DNA of 64,000 nt from Ephemerocybe angulata. Lineage: Eukaryota > Basidiomycota > Agaricomycetes > Agaricales > Psathyrellaceae. The stretch covers positions 248,001 to 312,000 of the forward strand of contig JAACJK010000008.1 of assembly GCA_013368325.1 (NCBI GenBank), written 5' to 3'. The notes beneath the pieces are model-generated. The model made no database searches, had not been told where the DNA came from, and saw only the letters and a program-made list of their open reading frames with translations. Each line of letters begins with the position of its first letter. The first letter of the stretch is position 1. The translations under genes and the position numbers were made by a program. This document shows, in pieces, positions 48,543 through 61,400 of this stretch.

Positions 48543-49145
48543 GCAGGTCACTGGTTTGGTCAAGGATCGGAAGACCTTGCTCACTCGGTGACCTTGTCAA
48601 TCCAGGAGTTTCCGCATCGCATTGCTCATTGACGTGGCGCATTATTTATGCCGTTCCTCGGGCTATTTCCAGAAGGTCGGCGTCATCTTGAACCAACATC
48701 GTCTTGAGAACGTCGGATATCTGAGAGTGAAGGTCCTCTGGCCAAAGCGGTTGAGGTCGAACTTACAGATACGTTAAACACATTTACTCACTTGCCCTGC
48801 TAACAGCCCTGACATATTCCTGGTTGGCTATTGTCATCTCCGCCTCCAAAGCTTGGAGCCTACGGGCCTTCAGGGGCGTTGAACGAAAGGACAGTGTCGT
48901 TCAGAATGGATTCTGCTGAACATTTATGAGAGGACTCACCTGTGTCTCCTCAGGCTCTGGCTCCGGCAGAGAGTTGATAAGGAACTCAATCTGCTTGGCC
49001 TTCGTGACAAGGTCAGTTACCAGTTCCTTCTTGTTGGCTGTACCCTCGCGTCAGACCCATTTGAAGAGGGTGAGTAGCGGCTTGCAGCTAACCTTCAAAA
49101 ACCTCCGGGGTATCAAACTTATCAGGCTTCCTCTGCTTCGTTACA
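48543..49145. repeat. Source segment of the duplicated MED21 3' half
   Basis: This stretch of the intact MED21 gene and its 3' flank is matched by 30113-30727, about 18.4 kb away in the same orientation. Exons and introns both match, with scattered substitutions and small indels. Confidence 0.88.
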
Positions 49146-49333
49146 GGAACCTCTGGGCTAACTTGCAAGAAGTTCACCCTCGTTGTGAGGTACGCGACGG
49201 TCCTGGACATGATCACAAGTATCTGTAGGTGACGAACAACACATCTTCAATGTAACTTCTTTCTTGGTACTACATCGGTCGCAGGGCAACTGACCTGCTG
49301 AATTTCATCTTGAAGTTGTGTTATCCTGTCCAT
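48646..49333 (-). CDS. med21: Mediator subunit Med21 (Srb7)
   Basis: Five exons on the minus strand, 49333-49295, 49222-49093, 49037-48940, 48867-48792 and 48737-48646, encode 144 residues, the usual length. The start MDRITQLQDEIQQ is the Med21 signature. It is followed by VTKQRKPDKFDTPEVFEANK, then KELVTDLVTKAKQIEFLINS ahead of LPEPEPEE. A helical half, ARRLQALEAEMTIANQEYVR, and DLHSQISDVLKTMLVQDD follow, forming the coiled coil that pairs with Med7. Med21 sits in the middle module of Mediator and is essential in yeast. An upstream in-frame ATG adds seven residues (MLQELSH); the conserved MDR start is preferred. A truncated copy lies at 30113-30727. Confidence 0.93.
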
Positions 49334-49614
49334 ATGCGACAACTCTTGCAGCATTTCGCTGCCAAAGCCTCGTTTGGTGCGAGACAGTGGCCGTTGATGT
49401 CGAACCCTTTGTTCCGGTGGCGAAGCGCCCAAACCCTGCTGAGTCAGGAATTCACAAGATTCCCGCGCTCACATTGGCCTCTTCAAGAGCACCGTGCCCT
49501 TGAAAGCTTGGCATCGGGGCAGGCATGTAATTGAATAAAATGACAATGTCACAAGAATTGTATATCTCTTCGTTCTTCTAGCTACTTGAGGTATGATACT
49601 TCGAAGTCCTAAGC

Positions 49615-51555
49615 CTATGCATCAATATCCTCAGTGTCCGAGCCCTGGATCGATTCAAGATCCCCAAGACCCAGAGATCCAGAAGGAAGTCCGAAGAGAG
49701 TATCGTGTGTCGTACGGGACCTGCGCGTCCAGACAACGTCATGCGACATGAACGAGAGCATTTTGGAAGTCTCCTGGTCCATGGGAACCACGCAATTCCT
49801 CATCTCGATGCGCCGCAACCTCCAACCCCCACCCTCGCTAGCGTAAACCCCGCGAGACGCAAGGAAGTGCTGCCGACGCACAAGCCCTCCATAGAGGAGT
49901 CTTGCGATCATGGTGTTGATATGAAAAAAGTGACCCTGAGAGGTGATTCCATGCCGCTGGTTGTCCGTTCTCGTTTCGACAACAATGGTTTGAAGGTCCG
50001 GGAAAGGGATAGTCGCTCCGTCGGCGGCTCTTGCAGGATTCGCATCCCAGTGGTCGTCCCCACTGATGAAGGAACTTGCAGTACGGGCGCTGTAATCGCT
50101 CAGGGAGAGATGTTTGAGCTGGGGGAGGGTCGAAATGATGTTCCATAGAGATTCTGGGACGTCGGCCCCAGCTTCAAAGGCGGTGATACTCCCTAGGGAC
50201 CACCCGTAACTCTCCCAAACACCGTCCGTATTCCGCGTGAAAGAAAAGGGGAAGTAGCGCCCCCACTCGTTCGGATCGAAAAGAGTTCGGGTGCGGTCCC
50301 CGTCGACCCATGTAATGGATGTATGGCCTTTCGGTGCCTGTCGATTCGTCGAGAAGGGCTCGTCAAGTTGGTCCTCCCAAGTTGAGGCTTCGATTGAGTA
50401 TGATGTGAACATATAGCCTGTTACTTTGAATACCTGAGGTGATACGAGCAGACGTTGTGAAGGGTCTTCTGAAAGGCCAATCCAGCGTGCTCTTTCAGAC
50501 GCCGCGAGGAGGGTATGGAACCCGGGGAGCAGATTAGGCTGATCTCCTCGAGGCACGGCGACGGAGAGGACAAAAGTTTCGATGCTAGCTGGAATTTCCA
50601 CCAAGGAAAGGATCGCGACGAGGGTTGATAGGTTTCCGGTGAGTTGGAGAGTGTGTAGGTCTGGGAGTGAAATGGTTTCCTGGCTCGTGCGGGGTTCCGT
50701 ATCCAATACTCCTTCAGAGATCTTCATGTTGTCCGGCAAGATCAATTTGAGGTGTTGGAGGCGGGTATTGTTTCCAATAGCTTGATAGATCTGGTGTATA
50801 GTTGTGTCAGATGGGGTGTTGAGTTCAAGGAAGGTCAGGTAGGGGGATTGTGTAAGGAGGGCGGATGTCCAAGGGATGAAGACATGCCCCCGGACGACGA
50901 GTCGGCGCAGATATGGTGCACCCTGAGCAAAGAAATCCTCCTGGGTGGGATTGTCCAGTTCACCGTGTCTGTGTAAGGGGTAACTGTACACTTCCAATAC
51001 CTGAATAACGTCCGATTTCGAAGGAAAGAGGGGGAGGAGCTCGTTAAAGACAGGGGGGTGACTGGGCCTGAAGATCAACGTTTTCATCGGTGCGCGGGCC
51101 AGGATTTCCTTGATCATATTGAGTGCCCTGGGCTTGTCGGGAATGATGCCGGAGAGTGGGCCATATTCTTTGCAGTTGTAGTCCACCGAAAGGGGTACCT
51201 GGCTCGCGTTCTTCATCATGTACTTGACTAGCCTGTTCTTCGTCGTCGTTCGGATTCTAATCCTTGCCCATACATCAGGCGATCCCAGTGCGATAGTCCT
51301 CCATGACCACGATACTTGAGAGATTATGATGCACCCTCGCCTGTATGGCCCTGCTTGTCTGCGATCTTGCTTTTCGGTAGGAGGGTCCCAATCTCCAATA
51401 GTCGAGATGGAGAATATCTTGGAGAGGAGTTCAGGGAAGAGCTTCGAGACGGGAGACATTCCGTTCCTGCGACGCTTCATACTGATGAGTTCGTCCTTCA
51501 GCTGTCGTTCTAGCTGGACAATGCGGTCATCGAGTTCTGCCTGGGCACTCGCCAT
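49615..51555 (-). CDS. F-box-like protein, intronless
   Basis: A single exon encodes 646 residues. The N-terminus has a short coiled coil (LDDRIVQLERQLKDELISMK). An F-box-like motif follows, built on MSPVSKLFPELLSKIFSIST and VSWSWRTIALGSPDVWARIR at about residues 33-100. The rest has leucine-rich, LRR-like segments such as LRRLVVRGHVFIPW, LTFLELNTPSDTTIHQIYQ and LPQLKHLSLSDYSA. This is the standard layout of the large F-box-like families in Agaricomycetes. They are thought to present substrates to SCF ubiquitin ligases, but the substrate here is unknown. The gene lies between MED21 and the secreted-protein gene with no sign of linkage. Confidence 0.82.
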   Translation of the reverse strand: MASAQAELDDRIVQLERQLKDELISMKRRRNGMSPVSKLFPELLSKIFSISTIGDWDPPTEKQDRRQAGPYRRGCIIISQVSWSWRTIALGSPDVWARIRIRTTTKNRLVKYMMKNASQVPLSVDYNCKEYGPLSGIIPDKPRALNMIKEILARAPMKTLIFRPSHPPVFNELLPLFPSKSDVIQVLEVYSYPLHRHGELDNPTQEDFFAQGAPYLRRLVVRGHVFIPWTSALLTQSPYLTFLELNTPSDTTIHQIYQAIGNNTRLQHLKLILPDNMKISEGVLDTEPRTSQETISLPDLHTLQLTGNLSTLVAILSLVEIPASIETFVLSVAVPRGDQPNLLPGFHTLLAASERARWIGLSEDPSQRLLVSPQVFKVTGYMFTSYSIEASTWEDQLDEPFSTNRQAPKGHTSITWVDGDRTRTLFDPNEWGRYFPFSFTRNTDGVWESYGWSLGSITAFEAGADVPESLWNIISTLPQLKHLSLSDYSARTASSFISGDDHWDANPARAADGATIPFPDLQTIVVETRTDNQRHGITSQGHFFHINTMIARLLYGGLVRRQHFLASRGVYASEGGGWRLRRIEMRNCVVPMDQETSKMLSFMSHDVVWTRRSRTTHDTLFGLPSGSLGLGDLESIQGSDTEDIDA

Positions 51556-52469
51556 GGTTGTTCAGGATGAAGGAGGGATCTGCCGCTGTCATCTGAGTTA
51601 GCCTTGTGAGCCTACCTCTCCGATTAAGGCTTCCAAATCCCGAGAACTTGGTCATGTCAAAGTGCGAATCACGGTGCCCACCGCTTGTCACCTTATCATC
51701 CTCAGAAAGGACCTTCTCCGAAGATGAGAACTTCCCCCTCCACAAGGAAACTGCGTGATTATGGAAGGTTGGGAGCCCTGGAAGTGCCAGACAGTCACTG
51801 TGCCCACCGAACAGAAAGCGACCTGGGAACGATCAGCCGAGTAGGTTCCAATCGGAGTGTACGGGGGTCCAGGAGCTAGATAGCCAGGAATTTTTTCGTC
51901 AATTTTGTCGAAGTTTAAGATGCATGTGAGGTTCAAAAGAAAGTGTTGTCCCGCCTCCCAGTGAGTCCCAGTCCCGGCAGCCCGGCCGGAGAATTCCGAA
52001 TGATCCCGAATTTAGGCTTAGTGGCGGCGGGTGTCGGGCCGTCGGCCGAGCGCTCCCGGAATGAGCGCTTCTTTCGACCGCCGGCGCACACAGCACTATG
52101 CAGTGGATTACGTCCAAGCTGCGTGGTACTAAAGGAGGTACTTAGGTCTTCAGCATGTCCCAGAACTAAACCTCTACGTTATAATCAGTCTCCCCAGCTT
52201 GTCCCCTGCTCTCCGCCGACCCCTCTAATTGGGTAGTTCGGAATTTTAGACGCCCAAGAGATGGAAGTCATCTGCGGCCTAGCTTTCGACACCCGGGTGT
52301 GAACAGAGCATCTGATCTCTGGCAGAGAGCGCTGACAGCCGCAAATGTACTTGGGTTACGACAAAGCTCGGTGTTCAGCCCGTAAACCACTTCGGGGAGT
52401 CGCAGTGGATGGCAACCGGGTTCATCGGCGACTCCAGGACCGTCGAAACTTGCTACGGCCCTCGACCCT
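51556..52469. other. Intergenic region
   Basis: The divergent interval between the F-box-like gene and the secreted-protein gene. Open frames are short and unrecognised. It ends at a TATA box. Confidence 0.5.
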
Positions 52470-52476
52470 TATAAAA
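52470..52476 (+). promoter_or_regulatory. TATA box of the secreted-protein gene
   Basis: TATAAAA lies 125 bp upstream of the start codon at 52595 in the sequence CCCTTATAAAAAGG. A transcript starting about 30 bp downstream would have a 5' UTR of roughly 90 nt, which contains C/T-rich sequence. Confidence 0.6.
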
Positions 52477-52594
52477 AGGTGTCCGATGCTAGCATTTATT
52501 CTCTATACGTCTCTTGACTTTGACTCCCATTCCCCTGCTCTGCAGTCGAACTTTCGTTCCTTTAACCACATTCATTACGTTTTCAAATTCCAGG

Positions 52595-53767
52595 ATGAGG
52601 CCATCTCTCTTCGCCATCGGCGCCCTCTCTCTACTTGCCTCCTACGTCTCAGCCGGAAACTCTGGTGTATGGACTGATGATGGAAGGCGCATCGTGCAAC
52701 CTCCTACCTATGGAGACAAGGTGGTATCTCGTCGGGCAGAGGTTCCCTCACCCACCCCAACGGAGCAGCTCACCAATGCTGAGCGTCTCCGGAGGCACCT
52801 CCCCCTCCTCCCACCTACGAGGAGACACGGTGCTCGTATGTACATCCACTTTAATACCAGTACTGGACTGATAATTCGGCATTCAGTCACTCCCCGCGCC
52901 TCGTGCGCGCCGCTCATCGACGGCACTGGTATCCTTCAAGTCCGCCTCGCGGTTAACGGGGCAGTCAAAGGGTACATCAGCAAAACCTTTGACGGGCAAA
53001 ACTCCTACACCGTCAGCACCCTCCAGGATGCACTCACCGTAGACCTGTCTTCCACCTCTCTCAGTGGCCCGTTAGAAATCTCGGCCGTGGATGGGCCAGA
53101 CGCTTCGCGCCCTCTGATCGGTGCTGTCGGCGGGTCTGGTGGTTTCAACTTCGCCTCCGGGCAAGTGGGGTGCGTTGTTCATTTGTTGTTACACCGCCGG
53201 CCATAGATTGTTAACAATGCCCTTTTGAATAGGTATACGTATCTCTCTGGAACAGGCCACAGTGAGTTCAGAAACCTCCGGTCGGCGTGCGAATTTTCGC
53301 TCATCTTGCGCCCATCCCTTCATTCTTGTAACAGCGCCCGCAAACTCCCCTCCCTCGTCCACCGCCGGTAGCTCGCTTAACGACTTTGGGTATACCGGGC
53401 CAGTGGAGTCGACAATCTGGTTTGTCAACTGTTTGTCGCTCGAGGTTACCGCTCAATGGACCAATGTCGACGGTTGTGAGTAGTCCGATGAACACCCACC
53501 TAGTGCACTGAATCTTACCATATGAACTAACGACCCACGATGGAATATAGCCCAGTTCCCTACCTCGGTGTTCTACGACCCTGCCGTTGACTATGTCGGC
53601 TTGGTTGGGGATTTCAACGCGTTTACTTCGACGTTCCCTACCGAGGATGCTTATCTTGTTGTGCGTTCTTTTACACCCTATAATATTGCACGGCAGTAAG
53701 CTGATCTACACTCTCTGTCAATCACCGTTGTCAAAAGACCTTGCACTTCATACCTACTGGCATTTAG
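52595..53767 (+). CDS. Small secreted protein of unknown function
   Basis: Six exons, 52595-52835, 52887-53169, 53233-53261, 53335-53475, 53551-53660 and 53738-53767, encode 277 residues in frame. The N-terminus MRPSLFAIGALSLLASYVSA is a clear signal peptide, probably cleaved after VSA. A Pro/Arg-rich propeptide-like stretch follows, with ERLRRHLPLLPPTRRHG, which contains dibasic sites. The rest is a beta-rich domain with GILQVRLAVNGAVKGYIS and PVESTIWFVNCLSLEVTAQW and AVDYVGLVGDFNAF. Similar layouts (signal peptide, then RLxRxLPPLPPxRR, then one domain) are common in uncharacterised Agaricomycete secreted proteins. The first intron is a multiple of three and open, so it could be retained. 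One exon is only 29 nt. Location outside the cell is inferred; no function is known. Confidence 0.8.
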
Positions 53768-54122
53768 TTCTGGCCAGGCTAAGCCAATTGCTCTCTCCAG
53801 CGCTGTGAAAGATACCCATGTATAACACCACGATACCCCGTACTTTCCAGATTCACGTTGTCCCTAGTTGCCCCAAGTGATATCTCTGGAACGGACGCAT
53901 GCCTCCAAGGACGACTCGTACACTTATATTGTAGGGTCTTCATTCTGTACTTGACCTGACTATACGGACCAGTCCATTGTATATCCAACTATTTAACTGC
54001 TTCAGTTTCTATGCATGCAGGAGTGAGCGGACACTTACCGTACCCGTAATCGTCAGTGCCACTCTCTGGACTAGGCCTAGCAGCATGCAAAAAGATGTCT
54101 TTTCTTAGAGACAGGGCCCACT
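53768..54122. other. Convergent 3' intergenic region
   Basis: The interval between the secreted-protein gene (plus) and the SDR gene (minus) shows no gene, repeat or RNA. Confidence 0.5.
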
Positions 54123-55237
54123 CTAAGCCTCGAAATTATATTTGACCCTGGCCTTCTTCTCTATAAATGCTGGCCAGATCCAATAAAGAAGGTGCGCAAA
54201 GCGCATGACCGCAGGCATGAAAACAGACTTCTCTCCTCGATCCACAGCTCTAATACACCTCTCCGCAACATACTCGCGTTTGAGACCGTGTTTATTGGGG
54301 TCCATCTCGCGCACGGGGCCGGAATCCACGGCGGAGGCGCGGAAGTCCCCTTCGACCGTGGCAGGCATGATGTGGGTGAACGCGATTTGGGGATGTTCGA
54401 TTGACAGTGCTTGGTAGAGTACGAGAGAGGCTGCTTTGGTGGATGCGTATAGCGTCCGCGTCGGGGCTGGGATTAGGGATGCTGCAGAACTGATGAGGAC
54501 AATCGAGGGTGCTTTAGATGTTGCCGAGAGAAGTGGAATCTAAAACTTATGTGAGGCGGTGTGTAGCGCGTAGGTATCCGAAGTGCACGTACAAAAGTAA
54601 CAGCAGCGATAAGGGGACCGGTATAGTTCCCAGTAATCGCAGCAGTTGCCACATCGGATACCTTTTGGATCCCCTCGGTTGTGGTGTGCATGGGAGTCAA
54701 CGAGGTGCCTTTACAATCTGCTCCCGCAACAGCCAGAAGTGGTTGAAGTGCAGATACTCCCGCTGCGACGACCAAAGTGTCCAAACCTCCCCATTCTGAC
54801 GGAGACACCAATCTGAGTAAGGTCGGTTCTCTCATTCGGAATCATATGCACGTACTTGTCAACAGTTCTGCACGAACGCGAACCATATCCTCTAGCTGGG
54901 CAAAGTCGCCCTTCAAACCAAATATATCGTTGTCGGTCGACCCATACGAAGCCGCCGCCTGGCGACATTCCTTCTCTACCTCCTCTAGAAGACCTTCTCT
55001 GCGTCCTACGACACATACCCGGGCACCACGTTCCGCGTATTGTATCGACATCGACCTGCCGATGCCACTTGTTCCGCCGAGCACAAGGACTCGTTCAGCA
55101 GTGTGCGGAACCTTCTCTGACCGCTTTACCCTGGGTTTCCTGTTGATGATGTGATATAGGACATAGGAGAATAGTGGGATTGCTGCCAGAAAGGCTGCAG
55201 CTTTTGGGGAGAGTGCAGGGGATGGTGTTCGTGTCAT
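54123..55237 (-). CDS. Membrane-anchored short-chain dehydrogenase/reductase
   Basis: Three exons on the minus strand, 55237-54856, 54795-54593 and 54539-54123, encode 333 residues. An N-terminal helix, AAAFLAAIPLFSYVLYHII (residues 13-31), followed by basic residues, suggests an ER signal anchor. The NAD(P)-binding motif GGTSGIG is at residues 54-60. LDTLVVAAGVSA holds the position of the NNAG motif. The catalytic set is Ser213, Tyr226 and Lys230 in YASTK. A second hydrophobic stretch, FAHLLYWIWPAFI, lies near the C-terminus. The layout resembles DHRS7/11-beta-HSD-type and 3-ketosphinganine-reductase-type SDRs; sequence alone does not settle the substrate. An upstream in-frame ATG at 55273 would add 12 residues. 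It is not obviously linked to neighbouring genes. Confidence 0.85.
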
Positions 55238-55452
55238 GGTGGTGGACCGGGTACAAGGGCAGAAAGTTGCCATTTGATCCGTGCGCGTGCACATTCATCT
55301 GGACCGACGGGCTTCGATTTTGGTCCCATTGTACCTTCCCAAAGCTCCGTCACAGAAGGCACCATTCGGAGTGCACACAGTATCCCAAGAAATTCACAAT
55401 ATTGCACAAGTTCTAAAATTACAATGCATTCTAATACTACCTGCGACCCGCT

Positions 55453-58400
55453 TTACATCGTCTCCCATCCTCCAGAGTCCATAGCGCCCTCTAACTTCCT
55501 TGCAACGATTGTCGGAATACCATGATTGAGCCAAAGCCTTCGAACCTCTTCAATGCGAGCTTGATGAAGATACTGCCGCCGTCCTCTCCTAGGACGTCCG
55601 TCAGTATGCCAGGCACCTTCTAGAAAGCATAAAAACCCACTTCATCTGAAGATCTTGTTCCCCATGTGCATCAAGGTAAGGTGAAGGATAGAAGGATCCA
55701 TTACCAGCGTTGAGCCATAGAATAACGCATTTCTTGATGCAGAAATAGACACCAATCATGCCGCCACACCTATGGAAGAATCGAGATAAGGCACTTTGTT
55801 TAACAAGATGAAATGGCAATGGACGTACTCTCGCGTATGCATGTTGCACTCGCCACGACCACTGTAGTCCTCATCAACACAGCAGCTACTCTGCACACAC
55901 ACCACCGTTCCACAGATCAAGCACACGCCAGGATCGTTCGACACCATGTTGCATCTTTCGCAGGTCAAGAACTTCTCCGGGAATGTAAAGAGGGTGTCGA
56001 GCGCAAGAGGGAGCCTCGCCATACGATAGATACCAGGGTAGTCCAGCATGACCCCACAGTTCAGCTGAGAGATGTTGTGAGTATGGCCGTAGTGAGCGCA
56101 CCAGCCCGATAATGCGTTTTGGAGCGTGTCTTGATTAGGTAGGTCGGAAAGGGAGGGAATTCCCAGCATCGAAAGCAAGCGGCTGTATTCGCAGGTGTTC
56201 GATGGAGATGTGGGCGTCGGGAAGGAGTTGGGGAGGATGGCACGGCAGAGGATTGCCGCCCTCCTAAGGAAGGGCAGCGTGAAGGAGTACAAAAGCTTCT
56301 CTATTCTGGCTTCTCCGAAGGTCTCGAAAGCGAGGGTCGCGGTGTGCTCGAACACGGGCGAATGGCGAACGACGGACATGAAAAACATCCGCACGTCACC
56401 GAAGATGTCCTCGTGCGCCCGCCGGTGGATCTGGGTAATCGAGTAGCTCCTTGTCTTGTTCAGGATGTAAACCAAGCCGATGACTGCTCGCGCAAGGCTG
56501 GCGTAGTAGGTCAAAACCAGAACGTGACGGAGAATGTCAGGTGCCACCGCCGCTGTTTCCACAAGGATCGTGAAAGGATCCCTCAGCAACAAAGGAGAAT
56601 GGAAGGATGTCAGAGAGGTACGACTCCACTCCGGAAGTAGACGCTTCACAATAGCCTGGCGAACGGCGTCCCGCCCTTCGCTTGGCCTTCCCTTGAACTG
56701 AAGTGCCGACAGCCTAGTGAGGACTGAAACCAATCCCCTAATCATCCTCGTCTGCCCCTCTGTCATGTTATCCGCCACCACGCCACCCTTTGCGACTTCC
56801 GTCCCCCGCTGTGCCGTTTCAATCTGTGCGATCGTATACCCTAAGAGCTCCTCTGGGAGATAGAGTCCCGCGCCTCGTTCTCCTTGTTCTGGTTCGGGCC
56901 GGTCACGTAGATGCCTCGTTTGCTGAGAAAACGACTTGGAAACGACCATGACAGTATCGAGCATCTTTGCAGCTTCCAGCAGCTCTGGTTTGCCCTCCGT
57001 ATTGCTACTCCGAACCGCAGCCGAGTATCCAGGATCTTGAGAAGCCCAGAACACAAACTCCCCAGTTCCATTGCGGATTTGTAGGGACTCGAGGTGGGGA
57101 TCGGGCTTAGATTTGAGGATGCTGATACCGGCGGCCCTGATCCAATCCGGGAATGGGGTCTCGTTGAGCTTTGTCGTGGAAGGGTTGATTACTGGCAGAA
57201 TAACGTTTCCGAGACTCTTGCACAGAGGGCAGATGTACTCCTTCCGCGGGATGCTTTCGGGGTGGTTTCTCGTGGGCTGAGCGCGATGTCGTTGGCGAAT
57301 GGATATACTGTATACCTGGAAGCACTCCAAGTGCATCATGTGTGTGCAAGCAGAGGATACGAGGCCAAATCGGGTATAGTTGTTCGGGAATCCTTCGAAT
57401 ACAGTCGACGAACTGGCAGCCTTGGCGTCTTGAGCATCGGGATTCAAAGGTGGGAACGGTTCCTTCACGGGCGTCGCTCTGTCGAGGTTCGGGACCATTC
57501 CAAGGACCTCGTTCAGGTATGTGTGATGTTGACTGTCAGGATGCTTCCTGATAATCCGACTGGGCTGAACTAGACCCAGCGCACCGAATGTCTTCCCTGT
57601 CGCGAGCAGTTCCTCTTGACACACGATGCACGTCCCGAACGAGGCATTGGCCTCCTCATTTTCGTCAGCATCCTCATCGACAAGCATGCTATCCTCGTCT
57701 TCATCATCTACATCGTCGAAGTTGATCGCAAAGCTAGCCTGCTGCGCCTTCATCTGCTGCATGATAGCCGCCTGCCTCGCCTTCGCCGCCTTCTTCCTCG
57801 CCTCCTGCGGGTCCACCGCTGGCCGCAGCGCATCGTATTCCCGCCTTTTGGCCGCAACCTCGCTCGGAACGTATATCGACATCTTCTGCAAAATCCACTG
57901 AACTCGCGCGCGGTAAGGTTTGTACTGCTCGTGATACTCCAACGCGCAGATCACGTCGATCAAGTTGCGATCTTCCTCGAATTTGCGAATGCAGGCCATA
58001 AGACTGAAGCTGTCTTCCCGCTCGACCAGAGCCAGCATGATAAGGTGTAGCGCCTGATCCAAGATAGCCTCCCCAGACGGCGGCGTGCTCGGTGACGGTG
58101 CATTTCCTGCTGCGTCCTTATCCAGTCCTTGGCTTCCCTCCGTCAACACAAGGACGTTGAAGACGGTGTAGAATATGATCTGCAGCAGAACCTCGCTCTC
58201 GAACACCTTTGGGATATCCTTGTAGACTCCTTCCGTGACACCGAACGGCTTGGGTATGTACACCCACTCCTGAATCGGCTTCCCCTCATTCGCCAACCTT
58301 TTCTTCAGCTTGGCGCGCATGGTATTCTCGACCTCCTCCCGACGGTTTCGAGTATAGTGGAAGAAGAATGGGTTGACCTCCTCGAACAGGACCTCTTCGC

Positions 58401-61400
58401 GAAGTTCATACGAACCAAGGTCGTTGAAACCCTCGGGCGGCCTGAACACAGCAACTTCCCCAAGGATCTTCTCGAACGCCGCGTTCTCCCCAAACCGTTC
58501 GGCGACACGCTTCGTCAACTCGGTGAACCCGCAAGGCCCCATAGCAAGAGCATGGACGATTTCCCGACGGACTGCCGTCGGAATTGGCATCCGCGAAGCA
58601 GATGCATTCTCGCTCAGGACTGTGATGAGGACGAACAGCAGCTCTTCCACCATGCCACAAAGGTGCGACACCTCCGTATAGCTGGTCTTGTAGGGGCTGG
58701 TGCGAGTTGAGGTACTGGCTCCATCGTCGCTGTCTCCGTCATGACCCTCTGCTTCGTCCTCGTCTTCGTCCGCAACTCCGTTGAAGTAGGTGGTGAGGTT
58801 GAAGCGATCCAACATCGTGACAAGGACGACATCAGGATCGAGGAGGACCATAGCAGTCTGGAGGTTGAAGAGGTCTTGATCGAAGCATAATTCACGGAGC
58901 ATATAGTCCCGGTAGTGCATAAGTTGTCCGCGGATAGCAAACCCGTTCCGAACCCAAAGCCCAACACGGATCTGTGCAACCATGACGAGGACTACGGAGT
59001 AAAACATCAGTATTTTTGAAGAGGTACACATTGGGGCTGGAAACCTGACCTCGTAGTGGGAAATCAAGCAAGGCAAGCACACCCTTTTCTCCGCCCGCAC
59101 ACCGCAACACAACGTCCTTCAAACTCTGATACTGCCAGAACTCCGTTCCACCAAATTCGCTCTTGAACTGCTCGTCACTCAGAAGATGCGTACTCTTGTA
59201 GAGTTCAGCCAAAAGCCAGAACAAGGAATGGTGGAAGCTGGTCCAACCATCTGCAACATCGAACTTGACAATTTCGTACGTTCGTGTCCGATCCTTGCCC
59301 TTGCCGCTGCTGGAGCCCATCCCAAACGTCACTCGGTGGAAAGAGACGGGGGTGAACTTGGCCTTGTCGAGTGTCATAAGGATAGGGTTAAAATAGAAGC
59401 TAGGGCTGTAAGCTGCAAGGGGTGTTAGGGTTGTAGAAGAATTGGAAAGGGAGGATTGAACGTACTTTGACCCATCTCTGCATGCAGGGCCGAAAGTAGA
59501 AGAGGTGGGTCCTGCGGGAAGGGAACATCGCCCCCATTTGTCCTGCATATACCCAAAAGACAAGTGATCACGACCTCCAACGCCTCGACGATTTCCTTTG
59601 TCCCCCTATGAATCACCGTGCCATCTGGTTTCTCGACTTCGCCCAGTGTCTTTGAAGCATTCGCATAGGCTCCACCAAGGACTCTGACGACCCTGCTGAG
59701 ACTCAAAGTGACGTTGAAGACGCTTATCCATGCATCGGTCTCATACTCGATGTGGACTGTTGCGGCACGACGGTTGGGCTGGATGAACATGAAAAGCTGG
59801 CAGGTCTGGGCCACGGGTAGAATGTAACTAATGTGGCCAGTAATGTTGGCTAAAAGGCCGTGAGTTAGTCCAGTTGCGCGATTTGAAAGACGGCCTTACT
59901 TACGTTTGCCTTGGACCCATGAAATGCCAGACGGTTCTGCCAGGATCAACTGAACTGGGGCCGTTTGCATCAAGTACCGAAGGTCACTGAAGATGGGCAT
60001 GAACCGTTTCGATTTGAAGGGTATAGATTCGACCTCCATTGACGGATGTGCTTGGAGATGCTGAAGCTGCTGGTTGACGGGTATGTAGGATTGCGTTGCA
60101 TAGTAGATCGAGTGGATATGGGAGGATATTGGGTACATATTGTTGACGCTCGCACTCCCACCACCGGGCGGGAAGAACGGAGGTGCTGATGGTGCCGCTT
60201 GTTGGATCGTCCTCTTCTCGGGTGGCCTATGTGGGTTTGTGAAGAAATTGACGAGCAGGTTGAGGAGCCTGGGAATGATTCGGTGGTTCTTGACGAGATG
60301 GGTCGCAACGGAAGGCACTGTGAAGAGCTGGAGGGAGAAGTACTTGATAGAGCTCTCGGTTTCGCGGTCGATCAAGAGGTAGGTGTCCACGATCCGGTGG
60401 TACACGCCTGCGTAATGTCCAGCTGTCGTGCAAAGTGTCAGCCAGGTTCAAGAGAGTCCGAAAGGCGGGGACTCACCTATCGTCAGCTTATGTATCCGGC
60501 TCAACGAGATGATTGAGGCGTAGATCTCCTTGAGACTAAGTCGAAGCCGCTTCCACAGCTTCCCGTGGTATACAAACATGTAGTCGAGGCGCGTCGGGGT
60601 AGGCACTTCCTTGATCGTTGCGGCGGAGATGGGCAGGATCATACCTGCGGCCCCCTTGCTGGACAACCCAAAGCCAAATGCATCCCTTCGTCTAGGTAGC
60701 AGGAATTCTGCGGCAAGGACCTCCCGTAACACCAACTGATCAGTCCCGACGCGGGCCCTCGTGATGTCGAGGAGCCATTCCAGGATCACGGCCGCGGCCT
60801 GCTCGCAAAAAGTGTCGTAGGCTCTGCGTATGGTGACACCCAAGTCGATCTGCGCCATGGCCAGCCCCATCTCGAGGAGCTTGCCATGGTGGTGGCCATG
60901 CATCGCCGTCGACGGGTTGGTGTTGATCACGTTCATGTCCACCATGACTCGACCCTCGTCTTCGAGTTTCCGGACCATCGCGTCCACCTCCCGCTCGCGC
61001 TCAGGACCACTCCCTTTTCCGGAGAGCTCCATGATGACCGTCTTGACCTCGTCGTAGGAATGTTTGTCGTCGTTCCAGAGCACGAGGCAGAACATGTCCT
61101 TCATCATGGGATCCGCGGAGGGCTGGAGGCGGAGGTCGGCTTCGTTCACCGGGATGCTCGCTTCGTCGGGCGAGTAGTCGAGCACGTCGAGGATGAAGTC
61201 TACCGCGAAGGCGATGGTGCGGTGCATGGAGTCCTTCAGAGGCTGAGGGAGGGTTTGGAGGGTCGGGGAGACGGAGGGTAGGATGTCTGGTAGTGGCCCA
61301 GGGGGAACTTCTGGGAGACCGGTCGATGATGTGTAGGGGTGGTGTTCACAGTTGATATTGTGTCTCCAGGCTTCTTCGTCGCCACAATCGCAGCACCCTC

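Noticed and set aside
49634..50148. Plus-strand open frames opposite the F-box-like gene
   Set aside because: They are shadows of a 646-residue minus-strand frame with an F-box-like motif and LRR-like segments.
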